Source: Alphaproteobacteria bacterium
Lineage (GTDB): Bacteria; Pseudomonadota; Alphaproteobacteria; Caulobacterales; Maricaulaceae
Length of the DNA: 64,000 nt
Assembly (NCBI GenBank): GCA_018222865.1
Contig: JAAEZM010000001.1
Coordinates: forward strand, 291,747 to 355,746
Direction: 5' to 3'
A program made the translations under genes and the position numbers. Shown one piece after another: positions 53,291 through 61,646 of this stretch; position 1 is the first letter of the stretch, and each line of letters opens with the position of its first letter. The notes under the pieces were generated by a model, which saw only the letters and a list, made by a program, of their open reading frames with translations, searched no databases and had not been told where the DNA came from.

Positions 53291-53487
53291 CTATTCAGCG
53301 CCTTAGCGAGCGGCATAACAGGCCATTCAAGCCCCCATCGCCAAGCCCCACCGGCTCACACACACCCTCAAGGCGCTGGAAAATATTACTTTTCAAGGTG
53401 GGCAAGACGGGAAAGACCGCAGCCTCTCCCGTCTTTTATGGTCGTTGTAGTCGTCGATGATTAAAGGTCCGGAATTATGAGAAATTC

Positions 53488-54036
53488 CTAGCGAGGGTCG
53501 TCTTCGGAGACTTCCAGATCATAGACGAAACGGGCGCGATAGACCGGCATGGCAGCCTCACCCTGGCCGAGGAAATAGACATAGGTCCAACCCCCATTAG
53601 GGTCTTTTCGGGTTTCGGATCGGAAGGCGCTCTGACTGCCATCGGGCAGATAGGTGAGGCCTTCCACGATAGAGACCGGGTTTTCGAGACTGCGTTCACT
53701 GCGCCCCTCTCCGAAGGCGATGGAACTTCCACCCCCGCCATAAAACGTCCACTCATAATGGCCGGCGGCTTGGTTAAAACCGGAAATCCCCACCCCCATG
53801 GGCACGCCATCCGGCGACAGATGTACACAACGTAGGTAGAAACCCCCAAACTCCATGGTGCAATTGCCGCGGCCGGAAACGGGCTCACCGGTTTCCGGGT
53901 CAGCCGCATACCAGGTGAAACCGCCGGAGAAGTTATCCGCCAGCCATTGGTGTTCGGGACCCGGCTGCGTCTGGGCAAGAGCGGCTGGGGTCAGGCATGT
54001 GAGCAGGGCGAAACTTGAGAGAATATAAGAGCGCAT
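53488..54036 (-). CDS. secreted protein, possibly DUF1579-like
   Basis: A 182-residue protein with a signal peptide (1-21, ALA cleavage). The mature beta-rich chain has two cysteines (about 58 and 70) and motifs such as HYEWTFYGGG and a run of short strands ending ARFVYDLEVSEDD, reminiscent of DUF1579-type lipocalin-like barrels. Assignment is tentative. Downstream lies the accessory scar. Confidence 0.72.
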   Translation of the reverse strand: MRSYILSSFALLTCLTPAALAQTQPGPEHQWLADNFSGGFTWYAADPETGEPVSGRGNCTMEFGGFYLRCVHLSPDGVPMGVGISGFNQAAGHYEWTFYGGGGSSIAFGEGRSERSLENPVSIVEGLTYLPDGSQSAFRSETRKDPNGGWTYVYFLGQGEAAMPVYRARFVYDLEVSEDDPR

Positions 54037-54122
54037 TTCAGTTTCCTTTCACGTCTTGGGAGGAGGTGAAAAGGATTTGCGTCCAACCCTCAATCAGTCC
54101 TGCCGATTTGAAAATCGGCTAG

Positions 54123-54147
54123 AAAAAAGCGGGCCGAAACCCGCTTT
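54123..54147 (-). terminator. intrinsic terminator of typA
   Basis: On the minus strand AAAGCGGG / CCCGCTTT stem followed by a run of T residues (TTTTTT), 40 bp beyond the typA stop. Confidence 0.9.
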
Positions 54148-54184
54148 CATTTTCAATTGAGCCTTTTGGAGCCAACCGGGCGGA

Positions 54185-56011
54185 TCAGGCGCTGGCGGTA
54201 CGACTGGCCTTTTTACGCTCGTGTTCCTTCAGGAAAATCTTGCGGATGCGGATGCTCTCCGGCGTGACTTCCACCAGCTCGTCATCATCGATGAATTCCA
54301 GGGCAAATTCGAGGGTGACCTTGATGGGCGGGGTCAGGGCGATCGCCTCATCGGAACCGGCGGCGCGGATATTGGTGAGCTTCTTGCCCTTGGTCGGATT
54401 GACGATCATGTCTTCTTCACGGGCATTCACGCCGATGATCATGCCTTCATAGACATCCACACCATGGCCCAGGAAGAGCTTGCCGCGCTCTTGCAGGTTG
54501 AACAGGGCGAAGCCGAGCACCTTGCCATCCACCATGGAGACCATGGCACCGTTATGACGCTGGCCAATCACGCCTTCCGTTTTCGGGGCATAATGGTCAA
54601 AAGTGTGGAACATCAACCCGGTACCAGAGGTCAGGGTGAGGAATTCAGAGCGGAAGCCGATCAGGCCGCGCGTCGGAATCAAATAGTCGATACGAACCCG
54701 GCCATTACCGTCAGGCACCATGTTCTTCATCTCGGCCTTACGGGTGCCGAGCTTTTCCATCACGCCGCCCTGGTGTTCTTCCTCCAGGTCTACGGTCAGG
54801 CTCTCATAGGGCTCGCAGATTTCGCCATCAATTTCTTTGAGAACGACGCGCGGACGCCCGACCGCGATTTCGAAACCCTCACGGCGCATGGTCTCGATCA
54901 GGATCGACAAGTGCAGCTCACCGCGACCGGATACGGTGAATTTGTCGGCATCATCCTGCTGCTCGACCTTGAGCGCCACATTGTGGATCAGCTCGCGTTC
55001 GAGACGATCCTTGATATTCCGGCTGGTGACGAACTTGCCTTCCCGGCCTGCAAAGGGGCTGTCATTGACCTGGAAGGTCATGGACAGGGTCGGCTCATCC
55101 ACGGAGAGCTGAGGCAGGGCCTCGACATGTTCGGGATCGCAGACCGTGTCGGAGATTTTGAGATCCTCAATACCGGTGAAGGTGACGATGTCTCCCGCCT
55201 GGGCGCTATCACGTTCAACCCGTTCCAGCCCGTGGAATCCGAAGACCTGGAGGATCCGGCCTTTGACGGCCCGGCCATCAGGCTTGGCCACAACGACCGG
55301 CTGGTTCTTGCCAATACTGCCGCGCGCAATGCGGCCAATACCAATCACACCGGTGAAGGAGGAATAATCCAGCGCCGAGACCTGGAGCTGAAGCGGACCA
55401 TCGACATCAACATCCGGCTTGGGCGTATGTTGCGTGATCATCTCAAAGAGCGGGGTCATGTCTTCACCGATCTCGCCCGCCTCATGGGTCGCCCAGCCTT
55501 GCAGGGCAGAAGCGTAAACGACCGGGAAATCGAGCTGTTCTTCGGTCGCGCCGAGGCGGTCGAAGAGGTCAAATGTCTGGTCCACCACCCAATCGGGGCG
55601 CGCGGACGGGCGGTCGGCCTTATTGACGACCACAATCGGCTTCAAGCCACGTGCCAGGGCTTTTTTGGTCACGAAAGAGGTCTGCGGCATCGGACCATCA
55701 ACCGCATCGACCAGCAAGAGCACTCCATCGACCATGGACAGGACGCGCTCGACTTCACCGCCGAAGTCGGCGTGGCCGGGTGTGTCGACGATATTGATCG
55801 ACCAATCGCCCCAGGTCACCGCTGTGTTCTTGGCGAGAATGGTGATTCCGCGCTCTTTTTCCAGATCGTTGGAATCCATGACCCGGTCCGGATCAGCCGC
55901 GCGATCGCCAAGCGTACCAGACTGTTTCAGCAGCTGGTCGACCAGCGTGGTTTTACCGTGGTCGACGTGCGCCACAATGGCGATATTGCGAAGCTTTTCG
56001 AGAGCGCTCAT
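54185..56011 (-). CDS. typA: ribosome-associated GTPase TypA/BipA
   Basis: A 608-residue translational GTPase, an EF-G-like factor involved in ribosome assembly and stress adaptation. G motifs: AHVDHGKTT (about 14-22), DTPGHADFGGEVE (about 76-88), VVNKAD (about 127-132). The C-terminal unique domain ends REEDMIVNPTKGKKLTNIRAAG, the TypA signature. Length is normal. Monocistronic. Confidence 0.97.
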   Translation of the reverse strand: MSALEKLRNIAIVAHVDHGKTTLVDQLLKQSGTLGDRAADPDRVMDSNDLEKERGITILAKNTAVTWGDWSINIVDTPGHADFGGEVERVLSMVDGVLLLVDAVDGPMPQTSFVTKKALARGLKPIVVVNKADRPSARPDWVVDQTFDLFDRLGATEEQLDFPVVYASALQGWATHEAGEIGEDMTPLFEMITQHTPKPDVDVDGPLQLQVSALDYSSFTGVIGIGRIARGSIGKNQPVVVAKPDGRAVKGRILQVFGFHGLERVERDSAQAGDIVTFTGIEDLKISDTVCDPEHVEALPQLSVDEPTLSMTFQVNDSPFAGREGKFVTSRNIKDRLERELIHNVALKVEQQDDADKFTVSGRGELHLSILIETMRREGFEIAVGRPRVVLKEIDGEICEPYESLTVDLEEEHQGGVMEKLGTRKAEMKNMVPDGNGRVRIDYLIPTRGLIGFRSEFLTLTSGTGLMFHTFDHYAPKTEGVIGQRHNGAMVSMVDGKVLGFALFNLQERGKLFLGHGVDVYEGMIIGVNAREEDMIVNPTKGKKLTNIRAAGSDEAIALTPPIKVTLEFALEFIDDDELVEVTPESIRIRKIFLKEHERKKASRTASA

Positions 56012-56073
56012 AGGTCTGGTCCGTAAATCAAAGGCGCGCCCTCTTACGCCGTGCTTGATCGACTGGCCAGTCT

Positions 56074-57252
56074 TTATTCCGCAGGCTTGCTATGCAGCGC
56101 CGCCTTGGAGGGCAGAAGTCGGGGAAGCAGGCCGGACTTCAAAGCGGCGGCCAGGCTCAACAGCGCGAAGACCAGGAAACTGAGTAACCAGGCCCGGAGC
56201 TGTAGGGGCGCCAGGAAGCCATCTATCTGAACACAGGTAATCAGCACCCAATTCGCATGCGGAATACGCCTGAACGAAATCAGGGAGTTATCGATACGAA
56301 ACGCGCCAGACTGAGTATCCGCATCAACACGCGCCAGCATATCGCCCATTGAATGCCCATGCATTTGATGACCCTGGGAGGCGTGACGGGTGATCACCGT
56401 CTGGTCCCGATCAAGAAGCCAGACCGTCCCGCCCTCAAGGCTCGCATTCGCGGCGACATCCAGCAGGGCCGTAGCATCAAAGGAACTGCCCAGCGCGCCG
56501 AGCAGGACATCGCCCTGCCAGATCGGGATGCGGCAGGCCATGCTGGACCGCTCACCAGCATCGTCGGAAATATAGCGGGAGATCTTCGTGCATTGCAGCT
56601 CGCGCGCCGGATTGGCTTCTTCCCCGAAGAGAATATGGTCCTCATCACCGCGCATATTGAAATCTGCCGGCGCATTGATCCGGTAGAATTCAAGACGGTC
56701 CGTGCGATGCGGTCCGAAAAGGACGGCGCGCCGGTCGGCAGTGAAATAATACAGCGAGGCTTCCGGATCGACGCGCTCGGGGCCTAGCCGGCGGATCGTC
56801 TCATAACCAAGCCAGAACCAAAGCCTTTGGTCTTCGGTCATGGCATCAGCATCGCCCACAAACGCACCGATACCATAGACCTGCTCGCCTTCAGGCGTCG
56901 TCATACCATCAAAGAGATCGGGAGCAGAGCGGCGCGTTCCATCGCCAAAAAGCGGGAAAGCCCGATCAAAGACACTGTTCTCAATGCGCCCGTCATGCTG
57001 AACCAGCGCACTCAGATAAGCGTCACGGGCTGCGGTATTGAGATCAGCAATTTCAGTGAGGCGTGCGATTTGAGGCTCAACCAGCTCATCGGTCCATCGC
57101 TCGAGATCAGGCTTTAGCGCATTAAAAACATTCACCTGACTGACATAATAATAGCCGCTCCCGACGAGCGCTGAAACCATCAGCACTGCAGGTAGCAGCC
57201 ATAAAAATCCTCGCACATGTTTGGGCAAGGTATCACCCCAGTCATCCTTCAA
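56074..57252 (-). CDS. dCache-type membrane sensor protein without output domain
   Basis: A 392-residue protein: membrane segment (about 15-38), a large periplasmic double-Cache region (about 40-345) with WVLI-type strands and a C-terminal membrane segment (about 350-372), then only a 20-residue basic tail. Cache domains bind small ligands for chemoreceptors, kinases and cyclases. Here no kinase, HAMP or GGDEF part follows, so signalling must go through a partner. It lies 62 bp upstream of typA on the same strand. Confidence 0.82.
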   Translation of the reverse strand: MKDDWGDTLPKHVRGFLWLLPAVLMVSALVGSGYYYVSQVNVFNALKPDLERWTDELVEPQIARLTEIADLNTAARDAYLSALVQHDGRIENSVFDRAFPLFGDGTRRSAPDLFDGMTTPEGEQVYGIGAFVGDADAMTEDQRLWFWLGYETIRRLGPERVDPEASLYYFTADRRAVLFGPHRTDRLEFYRINAPADFNMRGDEDHILFGEEANPARELQCTKISRYISDDAGERSSMACRIPIWQGDVLLGALGSSFDATALLDVAANASLEGGTVWLLDRDQTVITRHASQGHQMHGHSMGDMLARVDADTQSGAFRIDNSLISFRRIPHANWVLITCVQIDGFLAPLQLRAWLLSFLVFALLSLAAALKSGLLPRLLPSKAALHSKPAE

Positions 57253-57306
57253 GAGGAATTAGAGGTCGCAAACATTAATTTAGTTTCTAACCACCACCCG
57301 TTGCAT

Positions 57307-57768
57307 TCAGGACAGATCGAAGCGCGTCTTCAACTCTTGCAGCGTCGCAAGAAATTCTGCTTCTCGATCAGCACCCAAGAGCTTTCGGGCCTCCTCGGAA
57401 ATCGCCTCAACTGCCGGGAGGAGCTCACGATAGAGCCGATCTCCAGACACGGTTAGATAGAGATGACTAATCCGGCCATCCTCCTGCGAGGCCTCGCGCC
57501 GGACCCAGCCTGCCTCCAGCAATGCCTTGGTCGCCCGACTGACAATGCCCTTATCCATCGGCGTAATCCTGACGACATCATTGGCAGTGCGACCCGGGTG
57601 TTCGGCAATGGCCGCCAAGACCCGCCATTGAGACAGGTTGAGATCGGCTTTTTCACGCACAATCGCCGCCGTACGGCGCGAAATAGCATCTGCCAGCACC
57701 ACAAGCTGATAGGGCCAGTAGGAGTCGAGCTTGAGCGCGTCTTTTGCAGGTAGAAGGGTATCTGTCAT
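57307..57768 (-). CDS. MarR-family transcriptional regulator
   Basis: A 153-residue winged-helix regulator. The DNA-binding region is about 50-115: LSQWRVLAAIAEHPGRTANDVV, then the wing with RREASQEDGRISHLYLT. It is transcribed divergently from hppD, and the shared promoter carries strong inverted repeats. By position it controls hppD and the VOC gene, and itself, probably in response to a phenolic ligand such as homogentisate. Regulation is inference. Confidence 0.93.
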   Translation of the reverse strand: MTDTLLPAKDALKLDSYWPYQLVVLADAISRRTAAIVREKADLNLSQWRVLAAIAEHPGRTANDVVRITPMDKGIVSRATKALLEAGWVRREASQEDGRISHLYLTVSGDRLYRELLPAVEAISEEARKLLGADREAEFLATLQELKTRFDLS

Positions 57769-57773
57769 GGTGT

Positions 57774-57823
57774 CAGTTTAGTTGTTTTCACAACTTGACG
57801 CAATAACAACAAACTGATTAAAT
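57774..57823. promoter_or_regulatory. MarR operator and hppD promoter
   Basis: Palindrome AGTTGT TTTC ACAACT (57780-57795). A wider repeat, CAGTTT-A-GTTGTT (57774-57786) with AACAACAAACTG (57805-57816), has a one-base bulge. The promoter TTGACG (57795-57800), 17 bp, TTAAAT (57818-57823) points to hppD, so the repeats cover its -35 box. Confidence 0.7.
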
Positions 57824-57880
57824 GCGGCCAGACTCGGGCAGGAGCGCCCGTAATTCACACCAAAACTGATGAGGTATGGC

Positions 57881-58963
57881 ATGGCCGATCTGTTCGAAAA
57901 TCCGATTGGACTTTGTGGTTTCGAATTCGTCGAGTTCGCAGCGCTTGAGCGCGGCATCATCGAACCGATCTTTGAAGCTATGGGCTTCACGCACATCGCC
58001 AATCACCGCTCTAAGGATGTCGAGCTGTGGCGCCAGGGCGGCATCAACTTCCTGATCAATTACGAGCCGGAAACCCAGGCTTACTTCTTCGCCAAGGAAC
58101 ACGGCCCGTCGGCCTGCGGCATGGCTTTCCGCGTCAAGGATGCCCCGGCCGCCTATGAAGAATGCCTCGAGCGCGGTGCCGAGCCGGTCCTGACCGAGCC
58201 GGGCATTTCCGAACTCGTCATTCCGGCCATCAAGGGCATTGGCGGCGCCTCCATCTATCTGGTCGACCGGTTTGAAGACGGAAAATCCATCTATGATATC
58301 GACTTCGAATATCTCGATGGCGTCGACATCCATCCTGAAGGCTGCGGCTTCAAGATCATCGATCACCTGACCCACAACGTCTATAAAGGCCGCATGGACT
58401 ACTGGGCGGAGTACTACGAAAACCTCTTTAACTTTAAAGAGATCCGCTATTTCGACATCAAGGGCGAATACACAGCGCTGCTCTCCCGCGCGATGACCGC
58501 TCCGGATGGTCTGATCCGTATTCCACTCAACGAAGAGAAGTCGGAAAAAGTCGGTCAGATTGAAGAATACCTGCGCGAGTATAAAGGCGAAGGCATTCAG
58601 CACATCGCCTTCTCCTGTGATGACCTTGTCGCTTGCTGGGATCGCCTGAAAGCTGCGGGCACGGAATTCATGACCGCGCCGCCGGAAACCTATTATGACA
58701 TGCTCGAAGAGCGTCTGCCGGGCCATGGCGAGCCGACCGAGGAATTCCGCAAGCGCGGCATTCTACTCGACGGGACGACCGAAGGTGGTCAGCCGCGCCT
58801 CTTGCTGCAGATTTTCTCGGAAAAGGCCATCGGCCCAATCTTCTTCGAGTTCATCCAGCGCAAGGAAGACGAAGGCTTTGGCGAGGGCAATTTCAAAGCC
58901 CTGTTCGAATCCATTGAACGCGATCAGATCAATCGCGGCGTGCTGAACACTGAAAACGCTTAA
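57881..58963 (+). CDS. hppD: 4-hydroxyphenylpyruvate dioxygenase
   Basis: A 360-residue Fe(II) enzyme that converts 4-hydroxyphenylpyruvate to homogentisate in tyrosine catabolism. Metal ligands are in place: His162 (IIDHLTHN), His241 (IQHIAF) and Glu323 (FFEFIQR). Length matches bacterial enzymes. ATG at 57881 is chosen over 57869 because GAGG lies 6 bp upstream. First gene of hppD-VOC, with 11 bp between the two. Confidence 0.97.
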   Translation: MADLFENPIGLCGFEFVEFAALERGIIEPIFEAMGFTHIANHRSKDVELWRQGGINFLINYEPETQAYFFAKEHGPSACGMAFRVKDAPAAYEECLERGAEPVLTEPGISELVIPAIKGIGGASIYLVDRFEDGKSIYDIDFEYLDGVDIHPEGCGFKIIDHLTHNVYKGRMDYWAEYYENLFNFKEIRYFDIKGEYTALLSRAMTAPDGLIRIPLNEEKSEKVGQIEEYLREYKGEGIQHIAFSCDDLVACWDRLKAAGTEFMTAPPETYYDMLEERLPGHGEPTEEFRKRGILLDGTTEGGQPRLLLQIFSEKAIGPIFFEFIQRKEDEGFGEGNFKALFESIERDQINRGVLNTENA

Positions 58964-58974
58964 GGGGGCGACCA

Positions 58975-59508
58975 ATGAGCGTCGATCTCAAACGCATTCA
59001 TCATGTCGCCTATCGCTGTAAAGACGCCAAGGAAACGGTGGACTTCTACAAGCGCGTCCTGGGCATGGATCTGGTATTGGCGATCGCCGAGGACGAAGTC
59101 CCGTCGACCAAGGAACCGGATCCCTACATGCACATCTTCCTGGATGCCGGCATGGGGAATGTCCTGGCATTCTTCGAACTACCGACCCAGCCAGAAATGG
59201 GCCGCGATGAGAAAACCCCGGTTTGGGTTCAGCACATCGCTTTTGAAGTTGCCGACATGGATGCCTTGTTGAAGGCGAAAGAACATATCGAGGCGGAAGG
59301 CCTGGATGTGCTCGGGCCGACCAATCACGGCATTTTCAAATCCATCTACTTCTTCGATCCAAACGGTCATCGCCTCGAGCTGGCGGCCAATACCGGCACG
59401 CAAGAGCAGATGGACGAGCTTCACCGCGTCGCACCGCTGATGATTGAAGAATGGAGCCAAACCAAAAAGGCCCCGCGCCACGCGGCCTGGCTGCACGAAC
59501 AGGACTAG
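58975..59508 (+). CDS. VOC-family (glyoxalase-like) protein
   Basis: A 177-residue single VOC module with candidate metal ligands His9/10 (IHHVAY), His in VQHIAF (about 87) and Glu in RLELAAN. It resembles small extradiol-dioxygenase or glyoxalase-like proteins. Position right after hppD suggests a role in tyrosine or homogentisate catabolism, possibly on a downstream intermediate. Function not proven. Confidence 0.88.
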   Translation: MSVDLKRIHHVAYRCKDAKETVDFYKRVLGMDLVLAIAEDEVPSTKEPDPYMHIFLDAGMGNVLAFFELPTQPEMGRDEKTPVWVQHIAFEVADMDALLKAKEHIEAEGLDVLGPTNHGIFKSIYFFDPNGHRLELAANTGTQEQMDELHRVAPLMIEEWSQTKKAPRHAAWLHEQD

Positions 59509-59541
59509 CCGCGGTCTTGCACCCGAGCAGATTGGACATGT

Positions 59542-59575
59542 GAAAGCCCCGGCGGTGACGCCGGGGCTTTCTTCT
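59542..59575 (+). terminator. intrinsic terminator of the hppD unit
   Basis: 13-bp stem GAAAGCCCCGGCG / CGCCGGGGCTTTC with a 4-nt loop and a short T-rich tail. Confidence 0.88.
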
Positions 59576-59728
59576 TGACGGGACAGAAGAATTTACATTC
59601 CCCAATGCCATCTCGAAGCGCCATAGCAACGGGCTTGATGCATGACTTGCAACTTGCTCACCTGGCCAATCTTGAGCATTGCGCGTCCGTGCTGGACGCG
59701 CGTTACGGGTCTGGTCGGGCCCGCGAAC

Positions 59729-60331
59729 TCAGACGTCCAGACGCTCTTCATTCGCGGATTCCGGCGCCAGCTTGCGCACCCAACCATCAAGTGTCGCCGA
59801 GACGAGAGCGGACCAGGCCCCGGTTACGAGGGTCAGGACCACGAGTAATAAAACCAGGAAGGCGAGGCCGGTGACATCATCACGGGTCAGAGCCGCGGTG
59901 ATATAGACGGCCAGACATGCCACGCTAAGGACCAGGACAGGCCTGTAGCGCGGCCAGAATCCCGCCTCATCTGCCGTCACCCGGAAGAGCCAGCGCAAGA
60001 CGACAAGAAAAGCGGTCAGCCAGGCATAGAAGGGAAGAAGCGCGTTTTGGAGAAAGCCATCGGCCTCTTCAACCCCGCTGAAGGACAGGCGGGCACCGCC
60101 GTCGGCATCGGCGCTGAAATACGGCTCCAGATCGATAAAAGGCAGAGTATCGGCAATGTGGAGTGTGCCGACGAAGGCACCAACAAGAACCGGTTCAAGC
60201 CCCGGATAGCTCGTTGCTGCAATCATCAGCGTCAAAGTAATGAGCATGGCCCCACTGGCGACAGCCGCCGCACGCTGGGTTTCCCGCACAATGTCCAGAA
60301 TTGCAGAGATAATGAATCTAATCAGTGCCAT
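59729..60331 (-). CDS. integral membrane protein, unknown
   Basis: A 200-residue protein with four to five membrane segments (about 25-45, 100-118, 130-150, 155-178). A short acidic loop (about 62-92, DLEPYFSADADGG) lies between segments one and two. No family recognised. It lies 73 bp downstream of the 147-residue SOS-linked gene on the same strand and may be read through from it. Confidence 0.75.
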   Translation of the reverse strand: MALIRFIISAILDIVRETQRAAAVASGAMLITLTLMIAATSYPGLEPVLVGAFVGTLHIADTLPFIDLEPYFSADADGGARLSFSGVEEADGFLQNALLPFYAWLTAFLVVLRWLFRVTADEAGFWPRYRPVLVLSVACLAVYITAALTRDDVTGLAFLVLLLVVLTLVTGAWSALVSATLDGWVRKLAPESANEERLDV

Positions 60332-60404
60332 GTGCGCCCTCCACGACCTATTTTACGCACGCAAGCTGACACGGACATGAACCAAATTATTGGGACAAAT
60401 ACAC

Positions 60405-60848
60405 TCAACGACCAAGCTGCCTCAGCGCCTGCACTGCGCCGGCATTCAATTGCCAGTCCAGCGCGCTGATGACCTCGGGAATGGCCCCGAGATCCCGCAT
60501 AATCTGTTCGGCTGTCGCGCGATTTATCTCATAGATTTGTCGCGAAACGGGGGTCTCATCCAGGCCGTGGGCGCGGGCCCAGGCTTTATATGAGCCCAGC
60601 TCCAGCTCCGCGATTTCGTTCTGGATCAGCAATAGGCAGAGAAGCGTGTTTTCAGACCGCGCATCGCCGTATTCATCAAACACAGTAAGCCTCATCTCAC
60701 CATGCTGAGCGAGAATACGGAGCGTTTTGGCGTCTGGCTCACCGCAATGCTCTGGCCCGGGCAGGACTGTTAGCGAGATGGAATGTTCAGCGGCCCACTG
60801 GCTCAATATGCGCAGCTTTGGATAGCGCTCGAAGACAGCCTCCATCAT
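60405..60848 (-). CDS. unknown soluble protein coupled to the SRAP gene
   Basis: A 147-residue cytoplasmic protein, mixed alpha/beta in appearance, with no recognised domain. Features: WAAEHSISLTVLPG (about 18-31), an acidic segment LTVFDEYGDARSENTL (about 54-69) and a helical C-terminal half (about 75-147). Its ATG is 1 bp after the SRAP stop, so translation is coupled, and both lie under the divergent LexA-box promoter. Likely a DNA-damage-inducible protein, by position only. Cys35 and Cys71 are present. Confidence 0.8.
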   Translation of the reverse strand: MMEAVFERYPKLRILSQWAAEHSISLTVLPGPEHCGEPDAKTLRILAQHGEMRLTVFDEYGDARSENTLLCLLLIQNEIAELELGSYKAWARAHGLDETPVSRQIYEINRATAEQIMRDLGAIPEVISALDWQLNAGAVQALRQLGR

Positions 60849-60849
60849 C

Positions 60850-61542
60850 TCAGATCAGCTCACCTTGAGGACCGTCCCCGGCATCCGTCAGCCATGGCTC
60901 ATCAATGCGGACATTTCCCACAGCCTTGTTTGCGCGGGATGCGTCCAGACTGCCGTCTGGCAAGCCTTTCAGGAGCGGTTCAATCTGATCATTCGCCGCT
61001 TCAGGATTGAGCCAAAGATCATAGTCACTCGGCTGAAGGATAACCGGCATGCGGCTGTGAATACCGGACATTTCCGCATTCGGTGCCGTGGTCAAAATGG
61101 TGAAACTCTCCACCGTCTCGCCCTCGATTTCTGCGCGATCCCAAAGCCCGGCAAAGCCGAACCAGTCCTGGTCTTTCACCGTGATCCACCAGGGTTGCTT
61201 GCTTCCTTTCGGGCCAGTCCATTCATAAAACCCGATGGCCGGTACGATACAGCGCCGGTGTTTGAAGGGCTCACGAAAACTCGCCGTCTGCGCCGCCGTT
61301 TCCGACTTGGCGTTGAAGGTGGAGTATTTCATCTCGCTTAGGGGCTTTTTCCAGAAAAACGGGATCAATCCCCATCGGGCCATCACGGCCTGCCGGTAAT
61401 CCTGCTCAATCCTGATAATCGGAGCTGACTGGGTCGGCGCGATATTCCATCGCGGCTGCATATTCAGGGCAGCCTGCTCGAGCTTGAACATCTCTTGCAG
61501 GATCCACCATTCCAGTTTTCCGAGCGCATAACGTCCGCACAT
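60850..61542 (-). CDS. SOS response-associated peptidase family, HMCES/YedK type
   Basis: A 230-residue SRAP protein. Members crosslink abasic sites in single-stranded DNA through Cys2, exposed here by removal of Met1 (MCGR). The WNIAPTQ motif (about 32-38), NAKSET (about 77-82), FYEWTGPKG (about 104-112) and HSRMPVIL (about 162-169, with the catalytic-site His) are intact. Start is fixed by Cys2. It is divergent from imuA, and the LexA box lies 75 bp upstream. Confidence 0.95.
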   Translation of the reverse strand: MCGRYALGKLEWWILQEMFKLEQAALNMQPRWNIAPTQSAPIIRIEQDYRQAVMARWGLIPFFWKKPLSEMKYSTFNAKSETAAQTASFREPFKHRRCIVPAIGFYEWTGPKGSKQPWWITVKDQDWFGFAGLWDRAEIEGETVESFTILTTAPNAEMSGIHSRMPVILQPSDYDLWLNPEAANDQIEPLLKGLPDGSLDASRANKAVGNVRIDEPWLTDAGDGPQGELI

Positions 61543-61616
61543 GCTGCGAGGTTAGCGTCATCATGGCCCTTGCGCCAAGGGACGGATTCCGCGCTTGACT
61601 CTTTTTCACGAGATGA

Positions 61617-61631
61617 GAACATAAGAAGAAC
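61617..61631. promoter_or_regulatory. LexA (SOS) box
   Basis: GAAC-N7-GAAC, the alphaproteobacterial LexA consensus, perfect, 16 bp before the imuA ATG. It overlaps a possible -10 (AACATA, 61618-61623) behind TTGACT (61595-61600, 17-bp spacer). Shared with the divergent SRAP gene. Confidence 0.9.
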
Positions 61632-61646
61632 ATCGAGCAAGGAAAG

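Larger units (their letters stand above)
52787..53487. other. accessory scar without intact genes
   Basis: About 0.7 kb between the NYN fragment and the secreted-protein gene. No intact coding region is supported. A 44-codon stretch (52913-53047, ATG at 52964) encodes a charged helix with AFAERIRRLDAEHWDGQDAE that may be the remnant tail of a lost gene. The segment 53200-53290 is a minisatellite. Two copies of CAGGACAGGT lie 10 bp apart near 53160-53190. Base composition is less regular than in the flanks, suggesting past insertion and deletion. Confidence 0.6.

Noticed and set aside
53204-53464. 86-codon plus-strand frame across the minisatellite.
   Set aside because: It owes its length to the 13-bp repeat, changes frame with each unit, and has no ribosome-binding site or protein-like composition.
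54221-56026. 601-codon open frame antisense to typA, and similar long frames opposite pgk and other genes.
   Set aside because: They mirror a strongly supported gene on the other strand, lack ribosome-binding sites and have compositions typical of shadow frames in GC-rich DNA.
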